The notes under the pieces: generated by a model
The model's database searches: none
Seen by the model: only the letters and a program-made list of their open reading frames with translations
What the model was told of the DNA's origin: nothing
In this document: positions 1 through 5,572 of the stretch, one piece after another
How the letters are laid out: every line of letters starts with the position of its first letter
Position numbering within the stretch: the first letter of the stretch is position 1
Assembly (NCBI GenBank): GCA_905207515.1
Contig: CAJLLK010000012.1
Span: 1-21,053, forward strand
Direction of reading: 5' to 3'
DNA from: an uncultured Christensenella sp.
GTDB lineage: Bacteria > Bacillota > Clostridia > Christensenellales > UBA1242
Length of the DNA stretch: 21,053 nt
Position numbers and translations under genes: made by a program

Positions 1-120
1 GTTGGTGTAAACTGTCGCTAAAAAATATCGCCGAAGCACTTTATTTTCAGATTTGCAACTTATGTAAGTCTGATTTTTTTTATTTTGAATCAATATTTTT
101 TATCGCCTGTTGACACCAAC
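1..120. repeat. AT-rich leader with short inverted ends
   Basis: The stretch before the first gene begins with GTTGGTGT (1-8) and ends with ACACCAAC (113-120), an 8-bp inverted pair about 100 bp apart. The motif ATCGCC also occurs twice (27-32 and 102-107). One frame stays open from base 3 to about 110 but has no start in view, so it could be the tail of a gene cut by the window edge. I see no clear sigma-A promoter. It may be an element end or a regulatory region; the left edge of the window prevents a decision. Confidence 0.25.
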
Positions 121-133
121 AAAAGAAAACAAA

Positions 134-202
134 ATGAAAGATTCAAACCGAATTATGCAAGTTCTGTTGGGTGCCGAAAGGCAAAATTTAAATAGGAGGT
201 AA
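134..202 (+). CDS. Possible 22-residue leader peptide
   Basis: An ATG at 134 opens a 22-codon frame (MKDSNRIMQVLLGAERQNLN plus two arginines). Its TAA stop at 200-202 overlaps the AGGAGG ribosome binding site of the next gene, so ribosomes ending here would lie over the start region of the 208 gene. This geometry suits translational coupling or a regulatory leader. Against it, there is no good ribosome binding site upstream of 134, and frames this short occur by chance in AT-rich DNA. No family is recognised. Confidence 0.25.
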   Translation: MKDSNRIMQVLLGAERQNLNRR

Positions 203-207
203 AAAAG

Positions 208-492
208 ATGAATGAAGAAAAGAAAAAAGTAAAGTTTAGCTTAACAAAGTTCACTAAAAAAGGTTCATTTAGATTTGTTGGCTATGGTGAAATTGACAAT
301 GAAAATCTCTACACAAAATCTAAAACTTATGAAGATTGCATTCGATATTGCCATAAAATGCTAAACAGTACAAACGAATTCAAAGGCAGTTTTACTCAAT
401 TTGAAGAAATTGAATTTGAGAACGAAAAAGGGCAAATTGTAAATCTTGAAGTTGAAAACTGTTATAGCCTTTGGTTCAGAATTTTAAATTAA
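208..492 (+). CDS. Small hypothetical protein of mobile element
   Basis: A 94-residue protein preceded by a strong AGGAGGT ribosome binding site (193-199) at good spacing, which fixes the ATG at 208. The N-terminus is lysine-rich (NEEKKKVKFSLTKFTKKGSF) and the rest is mixed, with aromatic-rich strand-like stretches. There is no signal peptide or membrane segment, so a small soluble cytoplasmic protein is likely. It lies 12 bp upstream of the ArdA-like gene on the same strand, so the two probably share a transcript. Small accessory proteins like this are usual next to antirestriction genes on phages and conjugative elements, but I recognise no family and propose no function. Confidence 0.7.
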   Translation: MNEEKKKVKFSLTKFTKKGSFRFVGYGEIDNENLYTKSKTYEDCIRYCHKMLNSTNEFKGSFTQFEEIEFENEKGQIVNLEVENCYSLWFRILN

Positions 493-504
493 AAGGAGAA
501 AACT

Positions 505-952
505 ATGGAAAATAAAATTCAAATTGTTATAGGATCTTGGGGTTCATATAACGAATGTAATGAGAGAGCATTGGACTCAAAATGGTTAAATCTTGACGAT
601 TATGAAGATTGGGAAGATGTTGAAAAGGAACTTAAAGAAGAAGGCTTTGAACTTGATGGAATTGATGAAGAGTTATTTATTCAAGACATTGAAGGACTGC
701 CATCAAATGCTTGTGAATGGGATTATACAAATCCCAAAACATTATTTGAAATATTAAAAGAATCAGAAGTTCTTGATGACGATTATAAATATGAAACTAT
801 GCTTGCATATTTAGATGTCAGGGATTTTCAGTGATTTTGAAAATCTTGTCAACAATAAAGGTTCGCATTGGGATGATGACATACACATTAGTTATATTGT
901 GAACTTGAAATTCCAATCACTTCACAATCTCCACTCATTGTGTTGTAGATAG
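505..952 (+). pseudogene. ardA: ArdA-like antirestriction protein, frameshifted
   Basis: The intact first frame (505-834, 109 residues) reads like the N-terminal part of an ArdA antirestriction protein: a start strand (IQIVIGSWGSYNE), then WLNLDDYEDWEDVEKEL and an acidic middle containing FIQDIEGLP. ArdA proteins are acidic DNA mimics that block type I restriction enzymes, protecting incoming mobile DNA. ArdA proteins known to me are about 165 residues. Here TGA at 832-834 stops the frame, but the +1 frame continues directly with an acidic sequence (SDFENLVNNKGSHWDDDIHI) and runs to a TAG at 950-952. The real homology probably ends near 890, where the tail of an opposite-strand gene begins. 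An 8-bp inverted repeat (823-830/838-845) spans the stop. I read this as a frameshifted, 3'-truncated gene; a sequencing indel would also explain the shift. The ribosome binding site AAGGAG lies just upstream of 505. Confidence 0.6.
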
Positions 953-1465
953 CAAAATAATATTCCAACGAACTTGTTGCATTGCTTGAACCTTTTAAAA
1001 AATATTGTCGCCACTATAACCGATAAAACTTAGGTTTGTGAAAGCAACTCCTGAATTTAAAGAAACTGTTTCATATGCTCCTGTGATGACATTAAATTTG
1101 AAAAGATTATAGTTAGATAGCCAGAAATACATATTTTCATTAATAATTTCCGAATGTTCGGAAATAGATGATGAGTTGAAAAATATAAAATCTTTTGTTT
1201 CTTTATTCAAAATATAACTGCCAACACTTGAAGAAGAGAACATAGCAAATTTATCATTTATTTCATAAATTGTGTAAGAAACATAGTTGAATTCTTCTGG
1301 AAGATTATAGTCTGTAAGTTCAACTTGACTTGTAATCTCTCCATTTTGATTTGTTGGTATTTTATTTTCGTTTAAAGCGCCAGCAACAAAATAGCCACCA
1401 ACGCCACCAGCAACAGCAAGTCCAATACCTAAACTTGCCAAGTCAATAATCAATTTTTTACTCAT
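888..1465 (-). pseudogene. Membrane-anchored propeller-like protein, frameshifted
   Basis: On the minus strand an ATG at 1465 with a good AAGGAGA ribosome binding site starts a 156-residue frame ending at 995. Residues about 5-30 form one glycine-rich hydrophobic segment (signal anchor). The exported part has short repeating strand patterns such as YTIYEINDKFAMFSSSSVGS, NKETKDFIFF and LFKFNVITGAYETVSL, as in beta-propeller repeat proteins. The stop falls straight after a run of six T on the coding strand (1001-1006); shifting frame there continues with LKGSSNATSSLEYYFAIYNT and about 15 more plausible residues to a TAA at 888-890. This suggests a one-base indel in a homopolymer, real or technical. 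The full gene would encode about 190 residues. It converges with the ArdA-like gene and overlaps its shifted tail. Confidence 0.5.
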
Positions 1466-1490
1466 AAAATCTCCTTTTTAATTAAATTTT

Positions 1491-1797
1491 TTAAAAACCG
1501 ACAACCATATCGTTATTAATTTCATCTAATTTTTGTTCAATAAAATCATAACGAAGATGATAGTCATCAGTTGAGTTCCTAATATTTACATAGGAACTTT
1601 CGCCAGTAAGCTCGTTAAATTTCCCAGAAAAACTTGTCCAATATCCTGTTTCATAAATCTGTTCCATAGTCCCAAGTTGTATGATAATCAAAATCTAAGT
1701 CTAAGTGCATAATACTTTTAGTTGTTTCATTAAATAGAATGTCGTCAATTATTGCATAATCCGAAGTCAGAACAACTATATGATCTGACACTTTTGA
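1491..1797 (-). pseudogene. Fragment of unknown protein, frameshifted
   Basis: Two overlapping minus-strand frames look like one broken protein. The upstream frame is open from a TGA at 1798-1800 to a stop at 1651 and reads IVVLTSDYAIIDDILFNETT and LDFDYHTTWDYGTDL. The second frame then carries YETGYWTSFSGKFNELTGES down to TGA at 1491, ending NNDMVVGF. Joining them needs a one-base shift near 1655. The composition (aromatic, Asp/Asn-rich, strand-like) resembles the exported part of the propeller-like gene just downstream, 25 bp away, so both may come from one decayed operon. I found no convincing start codon or ribosome binding site for the upstream part, so the 5' end is probably lost. Confidence 0.4.
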
Positions 1798-1876
1798 TCA
1801 CAAAAAGCACTTTCACTTAAAACACATTTAGATGTAGTTTTTCAAAATTTAGAGCAAAAACAATAAAAATAAATTA

Positions 1877-1904
1877 AGAGCCAGAAGAAATTCTGGCTCT
1901 TTTT
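1877..1904 (+). terminator. Intrinsic terminator, left copy
   Basis: A perfect 10-bp stem (AGAGCCAGAA with TTCTGGCTCT), a GAAA tetraloop and a T-run (TTTTTATTTATTTT) make a strong rho-independent terminator for plus-strand transcription. It stands just before the promoter of the phage-like cassette and would insulate it from upstream readthrough. Nearly the same hairpin recurs at 4329-4356, after the cassette. Confidence 0.85.
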
Positions 1905-1926
1905 ATTTATTTTATGTCATATACAC

Positions 1927-1955
1927 TTGAAAATCAGTATTTTAAGTGATAATTT
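1927..1955 (+). promoter_or_regulatory. Putative sigma-A promoter of terS cassette
   Basis: TTGAAA at 1927-1932 is followed by GATAAT (1948-1953, 15-bp spacer) or TAATTT (1950-1955, 17-bp spacer). It lies between the terminator ending at 1904 and the small terminase start at 1973, the only place a promoter for the cassette could sit. Confidence 0.4.
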
Positions 1956-1972
1956 TAATAAAAGAGGTGAAT

Positions 1973-2392
1973 ATGGAAGATTGGCAAAAAGAAATGATTG
2001 AAAACAATAAAAGATTAACAAAGGAAATTGATGAAAATAACAATGAAATATTAAAAATTCCTGATTATTTAACCGATGATGAAAAGAAAGCTTACGAAGA
2101 AATTGTAAATTCTTTAAAAGAAAGTATAAAGTATAGGCTTTCTCATTCAGATACTGAATTAATTTGGCAATATTGTCAAGTCAAAATTATGAGAGATAGA
2201 GCGTGGAGAGAATACAACAAAAATCCAGAAAGGTATATAAGAATTGTGACTGGAATTTGCAGTGATGGGAAAACTCCAAAGGTTATGGTCAAAGAAAATG
2301 AACACTACAAAACTTTGATTGATTGCAATAAACAACTTGAAAAGATTTTAAAAGATTTAAGACTTACGCCAGAAGCAAGGAGAAAAAGATAA
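1973..2392 (+). CDS. Phage terminase small subunit, P27 family
   Basis: A 139-residue protein. The ATG at 1973 is chosen because GAGG (1964-1967) sits five bases before it; a GTG at 1946 in the same frame would add nine residues but lacks a good site. It is charged and helical: residues about 1-45 are probably coiled, followed by LTDDEKKAYEEIVN, then the core ELIWQYCQVKIMRDRAWREY, and a C-terminal helix ending LKDLRLTPEARRKR, typical of P27-type small terminases. Small terminases recognise the packaging site on phage DNA and load the large ATPase/nuclease subunit. No large subunit follows; the next gene overlaps the stop by one base and encodes a ParB-domain protein. The gene could come from a defective prophage or from a satellite that uses a small terminase to redirect helper packaging. 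Confidence 0.75.
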   Translation: MEDWQKEMIENNKRLTKEIDENNNEILKIPDYLTDDEKKAYEEIVNSLKESIKYRLSHSDTELIWQYCQVKIMRDRAWREYNKNPERYIRIVTGICSDGKTPKVMVKENEHYKTLIDCNKQLEKILKDLRLTPEARRKR

Positions 2393-2934
2393 TGGAAAAC
2401 TTAAAAATTGAATATGTTGAAATTGAAAAATTAAATCATTATGCAAACAATTCAAAAATTCACACAAAAGAGCAAATAGAACATATTGCAAACTCTATTC
2501 AAGAATTTGGCTTTAACGATCCACTCGGCATTGCTGGAGAAGATAATATTGTTTTGGAAGGAAATGGTAGAGTTGAAGCAGCCAAAAAATTGGGTTTAAA
2601 AACTTTGCCTTGTGTTAGACTTGACCATCTTTCCAAAGAAGAACAAGAAGCGTATGTAATAGCACACAATGCAACAAATCTTGAGACTGGTTTTGATGAC
2701 GGAGTTTTATTTCAAGAATTGAAGAAACTACAAAACTTTGATTTTACGCAATATGGAATTGATGTTGATAAATATCTTAAAACTTGTGTAAAAGTTCAAA
2801 AAAGAATATTAAAGCCACTTAAAAGTGTGCATTATTTGATAAGTTTAGATATAAACAAAAATGATGAAGTTTTAAAAGTTATTAATAAATTAAAAAATAT
2901 AGAAGGAGTTGAAATTGAGTCGACAATCAACTAA
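2392..2934 (+). CDS. ParB/Srx-domain protein of phage type
   Basis: A 180-residue protein whose ATG overlaps the terS stop (TAATG), so the two are translationally coupled. Residues about 5-95 form a ParB/sulfiredoxin-like domain: IEKLNHYANNSKIHTKEQIE, an INSIQEFGF-like helix (ANSIQEFGF), DPLGI, and the nucleotide-binding box GNGR at 57-60 (usually GHGR in phage proteins), then AAKKLGLKTLPCVRLDHLSK. Phages often have this domain fused to, or next to, a DNA methyltransferase, and a methyltransferase-like gene does follow. The C-terminus (about 140-180) is a small alpha/beta segment (VHYLISLDINKNDEVLKVIN). It lacks the helix-turn-helix of true chromosome-partition ParB, so a role in DNA modification or packaging is more likely than segregation. 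This role is inferred. Confidence 0.75.
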   Translation: MENLKIEYVEIEKLNHYANNSKIHTKEQIEHIANSIQEFGFNDPLGIAGEDNIVLEGNGRVEAAKKLGLKTLPCVRLDHLSKEEQEAYVIAHNATNLETGFDDGVLFQELKKLQNFDFTQYGIDVDKYLKTCVKVQKRILKPLKSVHYLISLDINKNDEVLKVINKLKNIEGVEIESTIN

Positions 2935-3463
2935 AACAGATAATAAATCAATTGCAAACAAAATATTTATTCGTAAAGAAGCAATAAAAAACTTGAAAGA
3001 AGTTAAAGTTTTGGATTTGTTTGCTGGTCGGAATGTTTTATGGAATAATATCAAAACTGATAAATATTTTGGAATTGAAATTGAAAAGAATAAAGGAAAA
3101 AATTTAAATGTTGATGTTAGAAAAGTTTTTGACAATTTAGATTTAAGTGCTTTCAATGTGATTGATTGTGATAGTTATGGTTTGCCTTTTGACTTAATGA
3201 AAAAGATTTTAACAAGACAAGATGTAAATAAAGGAACAATAGTGTTCTACACAGCAATATCCTATCAATTTACTGGACTTCAAGAAGAAATTAAAGATTA
3301 CATAGGTTTTAAAAACTTTTATCACAAAGCACCAACACTTTTTAATGAAAAAGGTATTGAATTTTTTTATGAATATTTAGCAAATTTAGGCGTGAAAGAA
3401 GTCGTGTATTATTCAGTTCACGATCCGATTGACAAACATTACGGATATTTTGTTATAAATTAG
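2909..3463 (+). CDS. SAM-dependent methyltransferase-like protein
   Basis: A 184-residue protein starting at a TTG (2909) right after AAGGAG (2902-2907), overlapping the end of the ParB-domain gene by 26 bases. Residues 32-40 read VKVLDLFAG, motif I of class I SAM-dependent methyltransferases; YFGIEIEKNKG follows as motif II. Motif IV is unusual: residues 86-93 are DCDSYGLP, resembling the DxDPxGxP signature of Trm1-type (guanine-N2) tRNA methyltransferases rather than the NPPY/DPPY of DNA adenine or N4-cytosine methylases. The rest has alpha/beta character and ends DPIDKHYGYFVIN. At 184 residues it is a bare catalytic core without a target-recognition domain; the ParB-domain partner may supply DNA contact. 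Substrate (DNA or RNA) cannot be decided from sequence alone. Confidence 0.6.
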   Translation: MKLSRQSTKTDNKSIANKIFIRKEAIKNLKEVKVLDLFAGRNVLWNNIKTDKYFGIEIEKNKGKNLNVDVRKVFDNLDLSAFNVIDCDSYGLPFDLMKKILTRQDVNKGTIVFYTAISYQFTGLQEEIKDYIGFKNFYHKAPTLFNEKGIEFFYEYLANLGVKEVVYYSVHDPIDKHYGYFVIN

Positions 3464-3472
3464 TAGGAAAAT

Positions 3473-4321
3473 TTGAACTCTTTGTGCTATCATAAAAATA
3501 TGAGTGTAATATATAGACCGAAAGGAATGGCGAGAGAATATAGCCCGTATGCACTAAATATTTACATAGGTTGCAGTCATAGGTGCAAATATTGTTATGC
3601 ACCACACACATTGCAAAGGCGTGGTGAGGATTATTTTGGAAAGCCTGAGCCGAGAAAAAACATTTTGACCGAACTTGAAAAAGATTTAAAGAAAAATGTT
3701 TACACCGAGCAGGTGCTTTTGTCTTTTGTCGGCGATTGTTATTGTGATTCTGCCGATAATGGCGAAACAACGAGAGCTGTTTTGAAAATGTTGAACGCCT
3801 ATAAAGTTCCTGTTGCAGTTCTTTCAAAAGGTGGGAAGAAAATGCTCCGAGATTTGGATATTTTCAAAGAGTTCGGAGATAGAATTACAGTTGGTGCCAC
3901 GCTCACTTTTTTAGACGAGAAAAAGTCTAAGGAATGGGAGCCTTACGCTTCCACTCCAAGCGAAAGACTTGAAACGCTGAAAATTTTGCACGATAATGGC
4001 ATAAAAACCTTTGCTTCCTTTGAACCTACCATTGAGCCTGAAGAAAGTTTGGCGCTAATTCGCAAAACATTGGAAGACAACTCGGTTGACCACTATAAAA
4101 TTGGTAAAATCAACAATTATCGTTCGGCAGATAAATGGCAAGACTGGGCGAAATATCTTGAAGATTGCGTGAAACTTCTTCGTCCAACTGGCAAACAGGT
4201 GTATTACAAATTTTGCCTTCGCAAACTTGCACCAAATGTGGAACTTCTGCCACAAGAGAAAAATCCAGATGAATATATTGTGCGATACACTCCACCAAAA
4301 CAGACAAGTTTGTTTGAATAA
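3473..4321 (+). CDS. Radical SAM protein, SPL/COG1533-like
   Basis: A 282-residue protein if it starts at the TTG (3473, preceded by AGGA at 3465-3468), or 273 residues from the ATG at 3500, which better matches my memory of family N-termini (MSVIYRPKGMAREYSP) but has no ribosome binding site. The cluster motif C34-x3-C38-x2-C41 (CSHRCKYCYAP) binds the 4Fe-4S centre that cleaves SAM. LSFVGDCYCDSAD, VAVLSKGG and FEPTIEPEES fit the barrel of spore photoproduct lyase-like radical SAM proteins (COG1533). The family includes DNA lesion repair enzymes, but the substrate of phage-borne members is unknown to me. It is the last gene of the cassette, 9 bp after the methyltransferase-like gene, and a terminator follows directly. 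Its codons look less AT-rich than those of the three genes before it, suggesting a separate origin. Confidence 0.8.
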   Translation: MNSLCYHKNMSVIYRPKGMAREYSPYALNIYIGCSHRCKYCYAPHTLQRRGEDYFGKPEPRKNILTELEKDLKKNVYTEQVLLSFVGDCYCDSADNGETTRAVLKMLNAYKVPVAVLSKGGKKMLRDLDIFKEFGDRITVGATLTFLDEKKSKEWEPYASTPSERLETLKILHDNGIKTFASFEPTIEPEESLALIRKTLEDNSVDHYKIGKINNYRSADKWQDWAKYLEDCVKLLRPTGKQVYYKFCLRKLAPNVELLPQEKNPDEYIVRYTPPKQTSLFE

Positions 4322-4328
4322 TATAAGA

Positions 4329-4356
4329 GAGACAGAAGAAATTCTGGCTCTTTTTT
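4329..4356 (+). terminator. Intrinsic terminator, right copy
   Basis: The stem CAGAA/TTCTG with the same GAAA loop as the hairpin at 1877 is extended by GAG/CTC across an A-G mismatch, then six T. It begins seven bases after the radical SAM stop and ends the cassette transcript. It matches the 1877-1904 terminator almost exactly over the loop, the right arm and the T-run. Confidence 0.8.
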
Positions 4357-4370
4357 ATTGCAAAATTTAC

Positions 4371-4514
4371 TACATCCTTTTACATCCTTTTTGTTAGTTT
4401 TTAGTAAGTTTTAGTTAGTTTATGTTAGGAAATTGACCTTTTTTGAAAGTGTAAAAATTTTGATAAAAAGTGGCAAATTTACTACATCCTTTTTGAAAAT
4501 TTTTACATCCTTTT
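4371..4514. repeat. TACATCC repeats, probable recombinase arm sites
   Basis: The unit TACATCCTTTT occurs at 4371, 4381 (tandem), 4483 and 4504; two copies share the longer context AAATTTACTACATCCTTTT. Between them lie GTTAGTTT (4393, 4414) and GTTAGG (4424). The region has no gene and sits about 70 bp from a 16-bp copy of the tRNA-Ile 3' end. Directly repeated sites beside a tRNA core sequence are what tyrosine recombinases use as arm-type sites. The integrase itself is not in the window, so the role is inferred. Confidence 0.5.
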
Positions 4515-4546
4515 GATGTTTTGGGCGATTTTGAAAAGTTATTTTA

Positions 4547-4577
4547 AAATAAAAAAAGTCTCTATTTTAAGGACTTT
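4547..4577 (-). terminator. Weak minus-strand hairpin with T-run
   Basis: Read on the minus strand, AAAGTC (from 4577) pairs with GACTTT (to 4555) around an 11-base loop and is followed by TTTTATTTT. It lies just past the 16-bp tRNA-like repeat and may be the original terminator after an ancestral tRNA-Ile 3' end, displaced by an insertion. Confidence 0.4.
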
Positions 4578-4582
4578 CAGTG

Positions 4583-4598
4583 TGGTTGGCTTGAGTGG
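4583..4598. repeat. Copy of tRNA-Ile 3' end, putative att core
   Basis: TGGTTGGCTTGAGTGG is identical to the last 16 bases of the tRNA-Ile gene including CCA (4683-4698), placed exactly 100 bp away in the same orientation. After it the match breaks down, though CCGAC recurs a few bases on. Elements that integrate into tRNA 3' ends leave such direct repeats, so this is read as an attachment core (attL/attR or a leftover of an earlier insertion). Confidence 0.6.
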
Positions 4599-4647
4599 TG
4601 ACCGACAATAGGACTTATACTCACATTCGTTCGTGTAAGGCGGGAAA

Positions 4648-4679
4648 AAAATAAAAAAAGAGTGGCAAAACTGCCACTC
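4648..4679 (-). terminator. Terminator of tRNA-Ile transcript
   Basis: Minus-strand hairpin GAGTGGCA/TGCCACTC (4679 to 4660) with a 4-base loop, followed by T7ATTTTTT. It starts four bases after the CCA end of tRNA-Ile, so it ends the tRNA transcript. Confidence 0.8.
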
Positions 4680-4682
4680 AAC

Positions 4683-4759
4683 TGGTTGGCTTGAGTGGAC
4701 TCGAACCACCGACCCCCACCTTATCAGGGTGGTGCTCTAACCGACTGAGCTACAAGCCA
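4683..4759 (-). tRNA. tRNA-Ile (anticodon GAT)
   Basis: The minus strand folds into a complete 77-base tRNA with encoded CCA. Acceptor stem TGGCTTG pairs with CAAGCCA, the D arm is GCTC/GAGC, the anticodon stem CCACC/GGTGG encloses the loop CTGATAA with anticodon GAT (plus positions 4723-4725), a 5-base variable loop follows, and the T arm is GGTGG-TTCGAGT-CCACT. The anticodon GAU reads AUC and AUU isoleucine codons. It is a single gene, not in an rRNA operon, with its own consensus promoter and terminator. Its 3' end is duplicated 100 bp downstream on its strand, marking it as an integration target. Confidence 0.95.
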
Positions 4760-4766
4760 TCATGAA

Positions 4767-4810
4767 CATTCCAAATACTGGCGGGGATAAGCCTAGTATT
4801 TTGAAGAATG
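4767..4810 (-). other. Structured 5' leader of tRNA-Ile transcript
   Basis: From the predicted transcription start (about 4811) to the tRNA, the leader folds into one long hairpin: CATTC/GAATG, a small internal loop, AAATACT/AGTATTT and GGC/GCC with one bulged A and an 8-base loop. It may direct 5' processing or protect the precursor. No match to a known riboswitch is claimed. Confidence 0.45.
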
Positions 4811-4817
4811 CTGTTTC

Positions 4818-4846
4818 ATTATAACTAGAATTTTTTAAACTGTCAA
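4818..4846 (-). promoter_or_regulatory. Consensus sigma-A promoter for tRNA-Ile
   Basis: On the minus strand TTGACA (4846-4841), 17 bases, then TATAAT (4823-4818) match the consensus perfectly. It points at tRNA-Ile and lies between the terminator of the upstream gene and the leader hairpin. Confidence 0.9.
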
Positions 4847-4865
4847 GCGTTTGCGCTAAATTTTA

Positions 4866-4897
4866 TAAAAAAAATGAGAATTATTTATTCTCATTTT
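4866..4897 (-). terminator. Terminator overlapping a stop codon
   Basis: Minus-strand stem AAAATGAGAAT/ATTCTCATTTT (4897 to 4871) with a 5-base loop, then more T. The last codons of the membrane protein gene form the 5' arm and its TAA lies in the loop region. Confidence 0.85.
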
Positions 4898-5504
4898 CAG
4901 TGTTTTCCGTGTTTGGTTTGTCTTCGGAAAGCTTTGCATCATCTGTGGTAGTGTTTGTTTCAGTTGGCTCGGTTGTTTTGTCAGAATTTTCAATGATTAT
5001 GGTGTTTGAAAGGTTGTTTTCGCTGCCTTCTGATTGAGCTTTTCTTTTGCTGAGCTGTTTTTCATAAACAAAGTAAGTTAAAACACCGGCTACAACCATG
5101 ATCAAACTGAGCACAATGTCGATGATAAGGCTTGCAACTCCGCCTTCGACTGACTGCAACAGGTCAAACATAAGTCTGAATGCTTCCATAAAAGTGATGG
5201 ACATTCCGGCATCGAGAGCTGCCACATATGCCACAATTTGCAAAGTTATGAGAATGGCAAGAGTGATGCCGACAATGGTCAGAACGGTTATGATTATATA
5301 ACCTTTTACATCCATTTTCAAATTCAATTTTGTGTAAACCCATGCCGAGAAGACAAACATCAAATAAGAAACTATCCATGCAAGAAAACCAGCGTAATAT
5401 AAAAATCCCCAAATGACGCTGCCGACAATTGTTATGCCAATAACGCTCAAAAGCGCAAGCCAAAATTTAGGTTGTTTTGTTGTTTCAACATCTACATTTT
5501 TCAT
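4881..5504 (-). CDS. Four-helix membrane protein with acidic tail
   Basis: A 207-residue protein. The ATG at 5504 is preferred because AAGGG lies seven bases upstream; a TTG at 5510 is also possible. Hydrophobic helices occur near residues 15-35 (ALLSVIGITIVGSVIWGFLY), 38-55 (FLAWIVSYLMFVFSAWVY), 68-95 (YIIITVLTIVGITLAILIT) and 122-145 (SLIIDIVLSLIMVVAGVLTY). A long hydrophilic tail follows, rich in Glu, Thr, Asn and Ser and probably disordered. The helix 2/3 region and the Met-rich loop show no catalytic motif. It has its own promoter and its terminator overlaps the stop. I recognise no family; the inside or outside location of the tail cannot be fixed. Confidence 0.8.
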   Translation of the reverse strand: MKNVDVETTKQPKFWLALLSVIGITIVGSVIWGFLYYAGFLAWIVSYLMFVFSAWVYTKLNLKMDVKGYIIITVLTIVGITLAILITLQIVAYVAALDAGMSITFMEAFRLMFDLLQSVEGGVASLIIDIVLSLIMVVAGVLTYFVYEKQLSKRKAQSEGSENNLSNTIIIENSDKTTEPTETNTTTDDAKLSEDKPNTENTENENK

Positions 5505-5535
5505 AATCAAGCCCTTTATGATTTATTATATTTTT

Positions 5536-5563
5536 ATCATAGCATAAAATTATAAATTTTCAA
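5536..5563 (-). promoter_or_regulatory. Putative promoter of the membrane protein gene
   Basis: Minus strand TTGAAA (5563-5558), 16 bases, TATGAT (5541-5536), 32 bases ahead of the ATG. It lies directly after the terminator of the upstream gene. Confidence 0.5.
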
Positions 5564-5572
5564 ACAAAATCA

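Noticed and set aside
2392..2934. A chromosome or plasmid partition ParB
   Set aside because: No ParA neighbour and no helix-turn-helix domain; context is small terminase and methyltransferase.
3453..3827. Antisense open frame over the radical SAM gene
   Set aside because: It is a shadow of a convincing gene with an intact CxxxCxxC motif and lacks start signals of its own.
4371..4514. TACATCC repeats as a CRISPR array
   Set aside because: The units are about 11 bases with uneven spacing and no unique spacers; recombinase arm sites fit better.
4583..4650. A second, degenerate tRNA gene
   Set aside because: Only the last 16 bases match; the rest cannot form D, anticodon or T arms.
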